Numbered from the stretch's first letter, positions 14,977-24,389 are shown. The stretch is DNA of 64,000 nt from Alphaproteobacteria bacterium (GCA_900768185.1 CAAGCB010000004.1:1-64000); one strand, 5' to 3'. Notes: generated from the letters alone by a model not told the origin. Translations and numbers: made by a program.

Positions 14977-15902
14977 GCGACCTCCTCTTGCGTCAAGCCC
15001 ATCAGCGACCGCGCGTAATCGTCGGCTTTGAAAGGCTGTAAATCGTCGATATGTTCGCCGACGCCGATCAGCGGAACGGGCAGATGAAATTCTTCGCCCA
15101 GCGCGACCAGAACGCCGCCTTTCGCCGTGCCGTCCAGCTTGGTTAAAATCAGCCCCGTGACGGGAACCGTTTGAGAAAACAGCCTGACTTGCGAATGGGC
15201 GTTTTGACCGACGGTCGCGTCCAGCACCTGCAAACACGCGTGCGGCGCGTCGGGAATTTGCTTTTTGATGATTCGAATGATCTTTTGCAGCTCGTCCATC
15301 AATTCGGATTTGTTTTGCAGACGTCCCGCCGTATCGACGAACAAAACGTCGTCGCCGTTCTTTTTCGATTCAACCAGAGCGTCGAACACCAGTCCCGCGG
15401 CGTCGGCGCCCGTCGGTTTGGAAACGACGGGACACCCCGTGCGCTCTCCCCAGACTTTCAGCTGTTCGACGGCGGCGGCGCGAAACGTGTCCGCGGCGGC
15501 GAAGCGTACTTTCAGCCCTTTATCCTTCAGCTGTTTCGCCATTTTGCCGATAGTCGTCGTTTTGCCCGCGCCGTTGACGCCGACCATTAAAATCACGAAC
15601 GGCTTTTTCGTTTCGTCAATATCCAGCGGGCGCGCTATCGGTTCCAGTTTTTGCGCGATTTTATCGGCGAAGAAAGCGCGGACTTCGGTATCGGAAACTT
15701 CTTTGTCGAATTTTTCTTTCGCCAGTTCGGCGGTCAGGGACGCCGCCGTTTTCGTGCCGACGTCCGCCATGATCAGCAAATCTTCGATATCGGTCAGGGC
15801 GTCCTTGTCCAGACGTCGTTTCGTCAGCAAATCGCCGATGCCGGACACCAAAGGCGCGGCGGTGCGCGACAATCCCCGTTTAATCCGCTCAAACCAAGAC
15901 AT
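14973..15902 (-). CDS. ftsY: FtsY, signal recognition particle receptor GTPase
   Basis: 309 residues, essentially only the NG domain with a short amphipathic N-terminus (SWFERIKRGLSRT). It lacks the long acidic A region of E. coli FtsY, as is usual in many alphaproteobacteria. GTPase motifs are G1 GVNGAGKTTT near 108-117, DTFRAAA, DTAGR and TKLDG. It receives SRP-ribosome complexes at the inner membrane for cotranslational insertion. The ATG overlaps the mtaB stop by one base and has GGAG upstream. mtaB-ftsY pairing is common in the class. Confidence 0.95.
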   Translation of the reverse strand: MSWFERIKRGLSRTAAPLVSGIGDLLTKRRLDKDALTDIEDLLIMADVGTKTAASLTAELAKEKFDKEVSDTEVRAFFADKIAQKLEPIARPLDIDETKKPFVILMVGVNGAGKTTTIGKMAKQLKDKGLKVRFAAADTFRAAAVEQLKVWGERTGCPVVSKPTGADAAGLVFDALVESKKNGDDVLFVDTAGRLQNKSELMDELQKIIRIIKKQIPDAPHACLQVLDATVGQNAHSQVRLFSQTVPVTGLILTKLDGTAKGGVLVALGEEFHLPVPLIGVGEHIDDLQPFKADDYARSLMGLTQEEVA

Positions 15903-17116
15903 CAAAGAACGCTCCCTTCAAAAACGCCTGTTTCTCCCGTTCCCGTCAGCCGCACGCGGACGATTTGCCCCGCGGCGCAGTCCCTGTCCAGACTGACGGG
16001 CAGGTAGTGTTCGCACAATCCCCTGCGTTCGGTTTCGCATAGCACCAACGCCGTTTGTCCCATTCTGCCCCGCATATAGTCAAAAAGCAAGCCGTTCCCC
16101 GTTTCGCGCAGACGGGCGGCGCGTTTTTTGCGTACCGGCACGGGGACTTGCGGCATTTTCGCGGCGGGCGTTCCGAGACGTTCCGAATAGGGGAAAACAT
16201 GCAGATGCGTGATGTTCGCCGTTTCGACCAAATCGAGCGTGTTTTTGAACATCGATTCGGTTTCCGTCGGGAAGCCCGTAATGAAATCCGCGCCGAATAC
16301 GATGTCGGGGCGGACGGCGCGCGTCCGTTCGCACAGACGTATGACGTCTTCGCGGGTGTGGCGGCGCGCCATGCGTTTCAACACCGTGTCGTCGCCGGCT
16401 TGGACGGACAGATGCAGATGCGGCTGCAAAACGTCCGTTTCGCCGAACAGCGCGATCAAATCGTCGCGCACGCAAGCGGGGTCGAGCGACCCCAGCCGCA
16501 ACCGTTTCATGCCGTCGATTTTCGTTAAATCGGCGACCAATTTTGCGAAATCCGGATAATCGGTAATGTCGACGCCCGTCAGCCCGATTTCGCAGAATCC
16601 CTTGTCGACCAGAACGCGCGCGTAGTGCAGAATCTTGTCCGCGCCCAGATAGACGCTTTTGCCGCGCGCCTGCGGAATGATGCAAAAAGTGCAATGGTTG
16701 TCGCACCCTTGTTGAATTTGAATGAACGCGCGGCACCGTCCGTCAAAGGAAACGGGTTCGACGCTTTCGAAATCGGCGGGAACATCGATATCGGAAACGG
16801 CAAGGTCGGGGGCTTGCGGCAGAAAGCTTTCGGGGGCGAGCTTTTCACGGTTGCCGAGGACGCGGTCGACTTCGGGCATTCGGGCGTACGCTTCGGGGCG
16901 AATCTGCGCGGCGCACCCCGTGACGACCAGAAAGGCGTCCGGGTGCTCGCGTCGGGCTTTGCGAATCGCCTGCCGGCATTGGCGTTCGGCTTCGCCCGTC
17001 ACGGCGCAGGTGTTGACGACGACGATGTCGCGGTCGCATTTTTCCAGTTTCTGCCCGATGGCGGCGGATTCAAAAGTGTTCAGACGACAGCCGAAAGTGA
17101 TGATTTTCGCGGACAC
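15902..17116 (-). CDS. mtaB: MtaB, tRNA t6A37 C2-methylthiotransferase
   Basis: 404 residues with a GTG start at 17114-17116 preceded by GGAAAG. It is a radical-SAM methylthiotransferase. The N-terminal cluster cysteines are in GCRLN (Cys10), NTCAVT (Cys37) and TGCAA (Cys68). The radical-SAM CxxxCxxC lies in GCDNHCTFC (Cys138, 142, 145). A TRAM-like domain closes the protein (VRVRLTGTGETGVFEG). It converts t6A to ms2t6A at position 37 of tRNAs reading ANN codons. GCRLN rather than GCQMN separates it from MiaB. It heads a four-gene minus-strand operon with ftsY. Confidence 0.93.
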   Translation of the reverse strand: MSAKIITFGCRLNTFESAAIGQKLEKCDRDIVVVNTCAVTGEAERQCRQAIRKARREHPDAFLVVTGCAAQIRPEAYARMPEVDRVLGNREKLAPESFLPQAPDLAVSDIDVPADFESVEPVSFDGRCRAFIQIQQGCDNHCTFCIIPQARGKSVYLGADKILHYARVLVDKGFCEIGLTGVDITDYPDFAKLVADLTKIDGMKRLRLGSLDPACVRDDLIALFGETDVLQPHLHLSVQAGDDTVLKRMARRHTREDVIRLCERTRAVRPDIVFGADFITGFPTETESMFKNTLDLVETANITHLHVFPYSERLGTPAAKMPQVPVPVRKKRAARLRETGNGLLFDYMRGRMGQTALVLCETERRGLCEHYLPVSLDRDCAAGQIVRVRLTGTGETGVFEGSVL

Positions 17117-17154
17117 GGCGGACTTTCCGATTCAACAGGTTGATATACCGCCTA

Positions 17155-17183
17155 AATTAACCGAAGATCCGCCCGAATGTAAA
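17155..17183 (-). promoter_or_regulatory. Promoter of the mtaB-ftsY operon
   Basis: On the minus strand TTTACA (17183-17178) and TTAATT (17160-17155) are 17 bases apart, about 40 bases before the GTG of mtaB. Confidence 0.5.
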
Positions 17184-17212
17184 GCGTAAAGAAAACGCGT
17201 TTCAGACCTAAA

Positions 17213-19111
17213 CTAAAGCGTCTTTTCCAATTCTTCGGACAGTTCCAGCCATTCCTGTTCCGTCGCATCAATTTCACCGTTCAGTTGAGCGAGCGATATT
17301 TGCATGTTTTTGACCTTTGCCGCATTCAGTCCGATCATGTACAAGGTCGGGTCTTCCAGCATATTTTCAATTTGTTCCTTTTGTTCATTCAGTTTGTCAA
17401 GTTTGGCTTCCAACTCTTTGATTTTTTTACGAAGCGGTGCTTGCAGTTGACGTTTTTCGGCGGCTTCGCGGCGTTCGTCCCTGCGCGAAACGGCGGGGGC
17501 TTTGCCTGTTTTGTCCGTCGCTTTTCCCGCGATTTGCACCCGCGCCTTTTGCGCCAGCAGTTCGCGGTAATCGTCCAGATCGCCGTCATAGGGCAGGCAT
17601 CGTCCGTCGTCGATCAGCCACAATCTGTCGGCGGTCAATTCAATCAGTCGCGGGTCGTGCGTGATTAGAATGACCGCTCCGCGATAAGAGTTGATCGCGT
17701 CCGTCAGCGCGTCGCGCGCGTCAATGTCCAAATGGTTGGTCGGCTCGTCCAGCAGCAGGATATGCGGCGCGTTTCTGGTCATCGCGGCGAACAGCAATCG
17801 CGCTTTTTCCCCGCCGGACAGTTGTTCGACGCGGGTGTCTGCCTTTTGTTGCGTCAGTCCGAAGTTGCCCAGATGCGCGCGGATTTGCGTTTCGTTCGAT
17901 TCTTTCATAAACAGTTGCATCTGCTGAAACGCGGTCAGCACGGGCGACAGTTCTTCGGTCTGGTGTTGCGCGTAGTAGCCGACCTGCAATTTCGCGGACG
18001 CCTGCATCGTTCCGTTCATCAGTTTCAGTTTGCCTGCCAGCAGTTTGGCAAAAGTGGATTTTCCGTTGCCGTTCGCGCCCAGCAACGCGATGCGGTCGTC
18101 GGCGTCGATTCGCAAATTCAGCTTTGATAAAACGACGCGGTCGCCGTATCCGACGCAGCCGTCTTCGATTTTTACCAAAGGCGAGGGCAGTTCCTGCGGC
18201 GACGGAAACGTGAAACGCAACGACGATTCGGCTGTAAAAACGGTTTTGGGCGGCAGTTTTTCCAGCATTTTGACACGGCTTTGAGCCTGCTTCGCTTTGT
18301 TCGCCTTGTAACGGAAGCGGTCGACGAAAGACTGCAAATGCTTGCGCGTTTCTTCGGTTTTTGCGGCTTGCTTCTGTTCGTTTTCCAGCTGCAGGGCGCG
18401 GGTTCGCTCAAACGCGTCGTAATTTCCGCCGTAGCCGGTTATTTTCAGGTTTTCGACGTGCAGAATGCGGGTGCAAAGGCGGTTCAGCAAAGAACGGTCG
18501 TGGCTGATGACGACAAGCGTTCCGTTATATTTCGCCAGATAGTTTTCCAGCCATAGCGTCGCTTCCAAATCCAGATGGTTTGTCGGTTCGTCCAACAATA
18601 AAATGTCGGACGGAACAAACAACGCCGATGCCAGCGAAACGCGCATGCGCCACCCGCCCGAAAAGTCGGACAGCGGTCGCTGTTGTTGTTCGGCGGAAAA
18701 ACCCAAGCCGTACAAAATCGCGGCGGCGCGGGCTTCGGCGGAATTGGCGCCGATGACGTTCAGACGTTCGTGCAGTTCGCCGATTCCGATACCGTCGCTT
18801 GACGCTTCCGCCTTTTCCAGATCAGCCAGCAGTTTTGTTCGTTCCGTGTCGGCTTGCAACACGCAATCCAGCAGGGACGTGCTTGTGTCCGAAATTTCTT
18901 GTTTGACGGTGACGATTCTTTGCCCCTTGGTCGTGCGAATGTCGCCGTCGTCGGGGGACAATTCGCCCAAAATCAGGCGAAACAACGTTGTTTTTCCCGT
19001 TCCGTTCCGTCCCGTCAAACCGACTTTCTGACCGTCGGAAATATGAGCGGACGCCTTGTCAAACAGCAGACGACCGCCAAAGCGCAATGTGATGTCGTTG
19101 ATATCCAGCAT
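17213..19111 (-). CDS. ABC-F family ATPase (YheS/Uup type)
   Basis: 632 residues with two ABC domains and no membrane segment. Domain 1 has Walker A GRNGTGKTT near 36, signature FSGGWRMRVSLA and LLLDEPTNHLD. Domain 2 has GANGNGKST near 344, signature LSGGEKARLLFA and LLLDEPTNHLD. Between them is the charged P-site tRNA interaction linker with KQAQSR..MLEKL. A coiled coil (about 545-630) ends the protein. ABC-F proteins act on the ribosome E site and help stalled or initiating ribosomes; some give antibiotic resistance. The YheS-like linker and the C-terminal coiled coil suggest a housekeeping paralogue. No gene follows closely on its strand. Confidence 0.9.
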   Translation of the reverse strand: MLDINDITLRFGGRLLFDKASAHISDGQKVGLTGRNGTGKTTLFRLILGELSPDDGDIRTTKGQRIVTVKQEISDTSTSLLDCVLQADTERTKLLADLEKAEASSDGIGIGELHERLNVIGANSAEARAAAILYGLGFSAEQQQRPLSDFSGGWRMRVSLASALFVPSDILLLDEPTNHLDLEATLWLENYLAKYNGTLVVISHDRSLLNRLCTRILHVENLKITGYGGNYDAFERTRALQLENEQKQAAKTEETRKHLQSFVDRFRYKANKAKQAQSRVKMLEKLPPKTVFTAESSLRFTFPSPQELPSPLVKIEDGCVGYGDRVVLSKLNLRIDADDRIALLGANGNGKSTFAKLLAGKLKLMNGTMQASAKLQVGYYAQHQTEELSPVLTAFQQMQLFMKESNETQIRAHLGNFGLTQQKADTRVEQLSGGEKARLLFAAMTRNAPHILLLDEPTNHLDIDARDALTDAINSYRGAVILITHDPRLIELTADRLWLIDDGRCLPYDGDLDDYRELLAQKARVQIAGKATDKTGKAPAVSRRDERREAAEKRQLQAPLRKKIKELEAKLDKLNEQKEQIENMLEDPTLYMIGLNAAKVKNMQISLAQLNGEIDATEQEWLELSEELEKTL

Positions 19112-19202
19112 AATGGCGGAACTGTATCCGATAACGCGGAAAAAGAAAAGGCTTTTGAAACGTCCGCTTTACAAAACGCGATTTTTGGGCAAAGATGACG
19201 GC

Positions 19203-19853
19203 ATGAGCAATCGCTGGTATTACACAAAGGTTTTTTTTCTGCGCTACAAATCGTTGCTGATCCCCGGCGCGGTCGTGTTCGTCGCGGGGTTTCTGGCGGC
19301 GATGCTGCTGGCGGGCGGTCCGAAAGTCCCCAAGACGGAACATGAATTCGTCGAGGCGATGAAAACGGGGCGGCGTCTGTACGAAACGGAAAATTACGCC
19401 GATGCTTTCAAATACCTGATTTATCCCGCCGAACACGGATACGCCGACGCGCGTTATCTGCTGGGCGAAATGTATTATAACGGTCTGGGCGTCGAAAAGG
19501 ACGCTAAACGCGCGTTTGAAAACTTCAAAGCCGCGGCGGATCGATCCGTTCCCGCGAAATACATGGCGGCGTCAATGGCTTTTCGCGGCGAAACAAAGCA
19601 GATGCCCAAAGGTCGTGCGACGGCGATGCTGATGCAGGTCGCGTATCGGGGATACAAGCGCGCGCAAAACGATTTGGGCGTTTATTCCCTGATGTCGGGC
19701 GATTTCGAACAGGCTTATTTCTGGCTGTCGCTGGCGGGGGGCGGCGCGTCCGAGCGCGCGCAAAAGGCGCTGGAAACCGCCGCGTCAAAGCTGACGGACT
19801 ATCAGCGGAGGCTGCTGGACGTCGAAATAAAGGGCTTCGTTCCCCGAAAATAA
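19203..19853 (+). CDS. Membrane-anchored Sel1-repeat protein
   Basis: 216 residues from the ATG at 19203. An ATG at 19113 is also in frame, but it would start two bases from the divergent ABC-F start and leave no room for promoters. A basic N-terminus and a membrane helix (about 18-38) anchor it with the rest in the periplasm or cytoplasm. Sel1/TPR-like repeats follow: RLYETENYADAFKYL, GYADARYLLGEMYYNG.GV.KDAKRAF, and GDFEQAYFWLSLA. Such proteins are protein-interaction scaffolds, often envelope-related, but a partner cannot be named. The next gene, ndk, has its own promoter. Confidence 0.75.
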   Translation: MSNRWYYTKVFFLRYKSLLIPGAVVFVAGFLAAMLLAGGPKVPKTEHEFVEAMKTGRRLYETENYADAFKYLIYPAEHGYADARYLLGEMYYNGLGVEKDAKRAFENFKAAADRSVPAKYMAASMAFRGETKQMPKGRATAMLMQVAYRGYKRAQNDLGVYSLMSGDFEQAYFWLSLAGGGASERAQKALETAASKLTDYQRRLLDVEIKGFVPRK

Positions 19854-19865
19854 ACAAATTGCGTG

Positions 19866-19894
19866 TTGAAAGGTTGCGCAAGGACGGGTATAAA
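19866..19894 (+). promoter_or_regulatory. Near-consensus sigma-70 promoter of ndk
   Basis: TTGAAA (19866-19871) and TATAAA (19889-19894) are separated by exactly 17 bases. The predicted start near 19901 gives a short A/T-rich leader before the AGAGGA ribosome binding site of ndk. Confidence 0.75.
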
Positions 19895-19936
19895 GAAGCG
19901 GAATCTTTTTAACTTTTTTAACAATCAGAGGATAAA

Positions 19937-20359
19937 ATGACCGTACAACGCACATTTTCCATCATCAAACCCGATGCCACCCGCCGCAACCTGACGGGTA
20001 AAATCAACGCCGTTATCGAAGAAAACGGTCTGCGTATCGTCGCTCAGCGCCGCGTTCGCCTGACGACGGATCAGGCAAAGGCGTTTTACGACGTTCACGC
20101 GGGAAAGCCTTTTTATGACGAACTGGTCGCGTTCATGACGTCCGAACCCGTCGTCGTTCAGGTGCTGGAAGGTGAAAACGCCGTCGCGCATTACCGCGAA
20201 GTCATGGGCGCCACCAATCCCGAAAAAGCCGCCGAAGGCACGATTCGCAAGATGTTCGCCGTTTCCATGGGCGAAAATTCCGTTCACGGTTCGGATTCCG
20301 AAGAAAACGCCGCGCGCGAAATCGGCTTTTTCTTTTCGCAATGCGATATCGTCGGTTGA
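19937..20359 (+). CDS. ndk: Nucleoside-diphosphate kinase
   Basis: 140 residues, the standard length. The active-site histidine is His117 in the NSVHGSDS motif. KPDATRRN near the N-terminus and NPEKAAEGTIRKMFA are canonical. The cytosolic enzyme transfers the gamma phosphate of ATP to other nucleoside diphosphates through a phosphohistidine. It has its own near-consensus promoter and is followed after 29 bases by the DUF2066 gene. Confidence 0.97.
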   Translation: MTVQRTFSIIKPDATRRNLTGKINAVIEENGLRIVAQRRVRLTTDQAKAFYDVHAGKPFYDELVAFMTSEPVVVQVLEGENAVAHYREVMGATNPEKAAEGTIRKMFAVSMGENSVHGSDSEENAAREIGFFFSQCDIVG

Positions 20360-20388
20360 TTTGATTTGAACATGCGGAGCCGCCTGTG

Positions 20389-21558
20389 ATGAAAAAGAAA
20401 ATTCTCCTTTTAGCCGCCGTCCTGACCGCCGTTTTGTCCGGTGCGTCCGTCGGTCGCGCACAGACGGCTTCCGTTGATTCGAAAATGTTTTCCGCGGGCG
20501 GCATTCAGGTTGACGTGACCGCCGCGAACGCCGCCGTCGCCCGCGATCAGGCGATGCAGGACGGGCAAAAAAAGGCGCTGATGGTCGTTATGGAACGCGT
20601 TACGCCGTCCTATGTCGCCGAACAGTTGCCCGAATTGGTGCCCGACAATATCCAAAACTATGTCCGCGACGTGCGCGTAATGAATGAAAAATCGTCTTCC
20701 GTGCGCTATATGGCGACGCTGGAGGTGCGCTTTAATCCCGACGCCGTGCGCGAATTGTTGCGTCATAACGGCGTCCCGTATGTCAGAACGTCCGGCAAAC
20801 CTTTGCTGATTCTGCCGCTGTACAAGCGTTCCGCGTCCGCCGCGCCCGTCTTGTGGTCGGAAGACAACGCTTGGTTGCGCGCGTGGCTGAACAGGACGAC
20901 CGAAAGCTATATGGTGCCGCTGTTCGTTCCGATGGGCGAACTGTCCGATTTGCAGACGCTGAACGCCGAACAAGTGGCGCGCGGCGATCTGGGGGCGGCG
21001 CAGGCTTTGGCAAAACGCTATGAGGCGGAGGGGATTTTGATCGTCAAACTGGTGCGCCGCGGCAACACCTTTTCCGTTGAGGGGCGCGCCATGGACGAAA
21101 TGACGGCGTCCGAAATCCCGAATTTCGATTTTTCGGTGGCTTTTTCCAAAAATACCGCGTCGACAATGGCTTATGCCGTTAAAAAAGTCGTCGCCCATCT
21201 GGAAAGCGTCTGGAAAAACGAACAAATGGTGCAGTTTAACGAAGAAGCGTCTTTGGTCGCTTTGGTGTCCGTTTCCGATTTGCGGCAGTGGGAAAAAATC
21301 AAAGCGCGTCTGGAACGCATTCCCATCGTCAGTTCGTTTTATCTGCAGGCGGCGCGCGCGGGTGTGTTGCAGCTGACCGTTTTCTTTGCCGAAAATCTGG
21401 AACGTCTGCAAAGGGAAATGAACAAAAGAATGCTGACGCTGGACGTTCTGCCGTCCGGAGTGTTCAAACTGGGCGCGTCCGAAGCCGTTTCCTATTTGGC
21501 GGGCGGTGTGAAAAAATCCGGCGACGGCATGATGTCGGCGGCTGAACAAACGCGCTGA
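20389..21558 (+). CDS. DUF2066-domain exported protein
   Basis: 389 residues from the ATG preceded by GGAG; a GTG one codon earlier is ignored. Residues 1-25 form a signal peptide ending GRAQ, so the protein is periplasmic. VDVTAANAAVARDQAMQDGQKKAL and the LRHNGVPYVRTSGKPLLILPLY segment are characteristic of DUF2066 proteins. These commonly sit upstream of the PerM-hda pair in alphaproteobacteria. The family's function is not known. Here the order DUF2066 - PerM - HdaA is retained. Confidence 0.8.
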   Translation: MKKKILLLAAVLTAVLSGASVGRAQTASVDSKMFSAGGIQVDVTAANAAVARDQAMQDGQKKALMVVMERVTPSYVAEQLPELVPDNIQNYVRDVRVMNEKSSSVRYMATLEVRFNPDAVRELLRHNGVPYVRTSGKPLLILPLYKRSASAAPVLWSEDNAWLRAWLNRTTESYMVPLFVPMGELSDLQTLNAEQVARGDLGAAQALAKRYEAEGILIVKLVRRGNTFSVEGRAMDEMTASEIPNFDFSVAFSKNTASTMAYAVKKVVAHLESVWKNEQMVQFNEEASLVALVSVSDLRQWEKIKARLERIPIVSSFYLQAARAGVLQLTVFFAENLERLQREMNKRMLTLDVLPSGVFKLGASEAVSYLAGGVKKSGDGMMSAAEQTR

Positions 21559-21582
21559 TTCCGATTTAAAAAGGAAACGTCA

Positions 21583-22641
21583 ATGTCGAATATGCAAAAA
21601 TTGTTCGTCTGGTCGGCGGCGTTCGCCCTGTTTCTGGCGGGTGTTTATGTGTTGCGCGACGTTTTGCTGCCGTTCGTGGCGGGAATCGTGATCGCGTATT
21701 TTCTTGATCCGGTCACGTCGAAACTGCAAAAACGGATTCATTCCAGAATTGCGGCTGTCTGCATCGTGTCCGCCGTTTTAATCCTGCTGTTTTTGCTGTG
21801 CGTGCTGATTATCGTGCCGATCGTTCAAAAACAGCTGAGCCTGTTTGTCGCCAATTTGCCGCTGTATATCAGCCTTTTATGGGAAAAAATCGAACCGTAT
21901 GTCAACGACGTCAGGCACTTGTTGCCGAAACAGGCGGATTCGTTGCGTCAAAACGCGGCGGGGCATTTGTCGGGCGGCGTTAAAATCCTGCTGGGAACGG
22001 CGCAAAAACTGCTGTCGGGCAGTATGGCTCTGGTCAATTTGCTGTCCGTTTTGCTGATTACGCCCGTCGTCGCCTTCTACCTGTTGCGCGATTGGACGAA
22101 GTTCTGCTTGGCGATCCGTCGTTTGATGCCGCGCGAAGAGGCGAAGACAATCCGATCTCTTTTATCGCAAATGAACGACATCATTTCGGGCTTTGTGCGC
22201 GGACAGGCGACGGTCTGCCTGTGTCTGGGCGTGTTCTACGCCGTCGGGCTGACGTTGTCGGGACTGGATTTGGGATTGCTGATCGGTTTGGGCATCGGGG
22301 CGATGTCCTTTATTCCGTATGTCGGGTCGACCGTCGGTTTCGCGGTCAGCGTCGGACTTGCGGCGGTTCAGTTTGACGACTGGCGCCGTGTCGCCGTGAT
22401 CGTGGTCGTGTTCTTCTTGGGGCAAATGCTGGAAGGAAACGTCCTGACGCCGAAGCTGGTCGGTGAAAAGGTCGGACTGCACCCCGTGTGGGTGATGTTC
22501 GCTTTGCTGGCGGGCGCGGCTTTGTTCGGATTTTTGGGGGTGTTGATCGCCGTTCCCGCCGCCGCGATTATCGGCGTGCTGGTGCGTTTCGGTATTCAGA
22601 AATACATGGAAAGCCCGCTTTATTTGGGAAAAAACGCTTGA
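21583..22641 (+). CDS. AI-2E family transporter (PerM-like)
   Basis: 352 residues, polytopic with about eight membrane segments. The opening LRDVLLPFVAGIVIAYFLDP and the late motif WVMFALLAGAALFGFLGVLIAVPAAA are the family hallmarks. The family includes the autoinducer-2 exporter TqsA and several ion/proton antiporters, so the substrate cannot be deduced. In alphaproteobacteria it usually stands next to hdaA, as here with one base between the genes. Confidence 0.88.
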   Translation: MSNMQKLFVWSAAFALFLAGVYVLRDVLLPFVAGIVIAYFLDPVTSKLQKRIHSRIAAVCIVSAVLILLFLLCVLIIVPIVQKQLSLFVANLPLYISLLWEKIEPYVNDVRHLLPKQADSLRQNAAGHLSGGVKILLGTAQKLLSGSMALVNLLSVLLITPVVAFYLLRDWTKFCLAIRRLMPREEAKTIRSLLSQMNDIISGFVRGQATVCLCLGVFYAVGLTLSGLDLGLLIGLGIGAMSFIPYVGSTVGFAVSVGLAAVQFDDWRRVAVIVVVFFLGQMLEGNVLTPKLVGEKVGLHPVWVMFALLAGAALFGFLGVLIAVPAAAIIGVLVRFGIQKYMESPLYLGKNA

Positions 22642-22642
22642 A

Positions 22643-23335
22643 ATGTCCGACATTTTTCATCAGACCGCTTTTGATTTACCCGTGCGTTCCCTGACGGGGC
22701 GGGGGGATTTTTTTGTCGCGCCGGAAAACGCGGCGGCGGCGGCGCTGATCGATTCTTTTCCGAACGGTTTTTACGGCGCGGTCATTTTCGGCGAAAAAGG
22801 GTGCGGTAAAACGCATCTGGCGCATTTGTTCCGCGAAACCGTGTTCGCCAGAACGGGAAAAAAAGCGGAAATTTTGTCCGCGGCGGATTTTTTCGCGTCC
22901 GCGTCCGACGATTTGTTGCGAAAAAGCCCGTATCCGGTTTTGGAAAACGTCGCCGCCCCCGTGGACGAGCCGGCTCTGTTTCACCTGCTGAACGCGGCGA
23001 AAAGCCTGAACGGCTTTGTCCTGATGACGTCGGAACGTCCGCCCGCGGGGTGGAATTTGCGTCTGCCCGATTTGATGACGCGGCTGAAATCTCTGCCGTG
23101 CGTGGAAATCAGCCCGCCGGACGAAACATTGATGCGCGCCGTTCTGGTTAAACAATTTGCGGACAGACAGTTGTCGGTCGCGCCGGAAGTCGTCGCCTAT
23201 ATTTTGAAAAACGCGGAACGGTCGTTCAAGGCGCTGTCCTTTATCGCGCGGCGCGCGGACGAACTGTCTTTGGAACGTAAAAACGCAGTGACCGTTCCTC
23301 TGATCCGTCAGGTGCTGTCGGAGATGAGGGCGTGA
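22643..23335 (+). CDS. hdaA: HdaA, DnaA-related replication regulator
   Basis: 230 residues, a DnaA AAA+ domain III without the DNA-binding domain. Walker A is GEKGCGKTH at about 50-58, the sensor/arginine-finger region is LPDLMTRLKS and sensor II is RSFKALSFIARRAD. The Walker B position reads VLENV rather than an acidic pair, as in other Hda proteins with relaxed Walker B. With the sliding clamp it stimulates ATP hydrolysis by DnaA and so limits re-initiation. An N-terminal FDLPV near residue 10 resembles the clamp-binding peptide region. It overlaps the next gene by GTGA. Confidence 0.85.
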   Translation: MSDIFHQTAFDLPVRSLTGRGDFFVAPENAAAAALIDSFPNGFYGAVIFGEKGCGKTHLAHLFRETVFARTGKKAEILSAADFFASASDDLLRKSPYPVLENVAAPVDEPALFHLLNAAKSLNGFVLMTSERPPAGWNLRLPDLMTRLKSLPCVEISPPDETLMRAVLVKQFADRQLSVAPEVVAYILKNAERSFKALSFIARRADELSLERKNAVTVPLIRQVLSEMRA

Positions 23336-24381
23336 CGCGTCCGATCGTCAGCGTGGTCATGCCCGTGTTCAACCACCCGGCGCGCCGTTTGCGCCGCGCG
23401 GTGGAAAGCATCTTGAATCAAACGTATTCCGATTTCGAACTGATCGTCGTCGACGGCGGCTTGACCGACGCCAATTCGCGGGTGATCGGAGAGTTCGACG
23501 ATCCCAGAATCGTCTTTCGCAAAGCGAAAGGCTATATCAACTGCTTGAATCTGGGACTGAAAACGGCGAAGGGCGTTTATATCGCGCGCATGGATTCCGA
23601 CGACATCTCTTTGCCGCAAAGGTTGGAGGAACAGGTTCGCTTTTTGGAACAAAATCCGTGCGTCGGTCTGTGTTCGTGCCAAGCGGAACTGTTCGGCGAC
23701 ACCGCGCCGCGCGTGACGGACTGTCCCGAAAACGTCGATTTCTCCGTCTGCGTTAAAATGGACGGAATCGTCCACCCCGCCATGATGTTTCGCCGCGAAC
23801 TGAACATTGAATACGAACACGTCAAGCCGTGCGAGGACTGCCTGCTGTTCCGCAGGCTGCTGCTGAACGGGTGCGTCATTAAAAATCTGAACAAGGTCCT
23901 GTTCAAAAGCAGGGTGAACGGAGATTCCATCATGGCGCGCCGTCCGGAATGGACCGCCCGCCTGATGTCGAAGATCAATCTGGACGCGTTTGACCGTTTG
24001 CCGGATTTGAAAGGAAAATTGGGTTTTTCGCCTTTGGATAAAAAGCGTTTTTCCGTTTCAGACTTTTCAAATTTTTTCGCTTTTATCGAAGAAGCGAAGA
24101 AATCGGACGCGCTTCGCGGAATACGGGTCAGATCCGTGTTCCGCCCCTATCTGGACTATATGATTTCTCATTGCAAAAACAAGCCGGCGGTTTGGTTCAA
24201 ACTGCTGACGTCGCAGGCGTTTCACGACATTTACCGTCTGGCGCGCGCAATCTTTCGGCAAATTTTCTCCGTTCGCAACAAAAGACTGCCGGACGGGCGG
24301 AAGATCAAAGTTCTGACCGTTTCGGGGCTGGAAATCGTCTTGCGGAAAACGGACGGACGCGGCGAACCGGCGGAATTGTAA
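23332..24381 (+). CDS. Family 2 glycosyltransferase
   Basis: 349 residues with a GTG start overlapping the hdaA stop. The GT-A fold is plain: IVSVVMPVFNHPARRLRRAVESILNQTYSDFELIVVDGG, here cited only by its start, and the metal-binding MDSDD near residue 86. The substrate-side loop has HPAMMFRR and CEDCLLF. It is cytosolic or peripheral and makes an unidentified glycan. In many relatives ppk follows hdaA, so this position is unusual. The C-terminal 110 residues are basic and of unknown role. Confidence 0.82.
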   Translation: MTRPIVSVVMPVFNHPARRLRRAVESILNQTYSDFELIVVDGGLTDANSRVIGEFDDPRIVFRKAKGYINCLNLGLKTAKGVYIARMDSDDISLPQRLEEQVRFLEQNPCVGLCSCQAELFGDTAPRVTDCPENVDFSVCVKMDGIVHPAMMFRRELNIEYEHVKPCEDCLLFRRLLLNGCVIKNLNKVLFKSRVNGDSIMARRPEWTARLMSKINLDAFDRLPDLKGKLGFSPLDKKRFSVSDFSNFFAFIEEAKKSDALRGIRVRSVFRPYLDYMISHCKNKPAVWFKLLTSQAFHDIYRLARAIFRQIFSVRNKRLPDGRKIKVLTVSGLEIVLRKTDGRGEPAEL

Positions 24382-24389
24382 AAAAAGCT

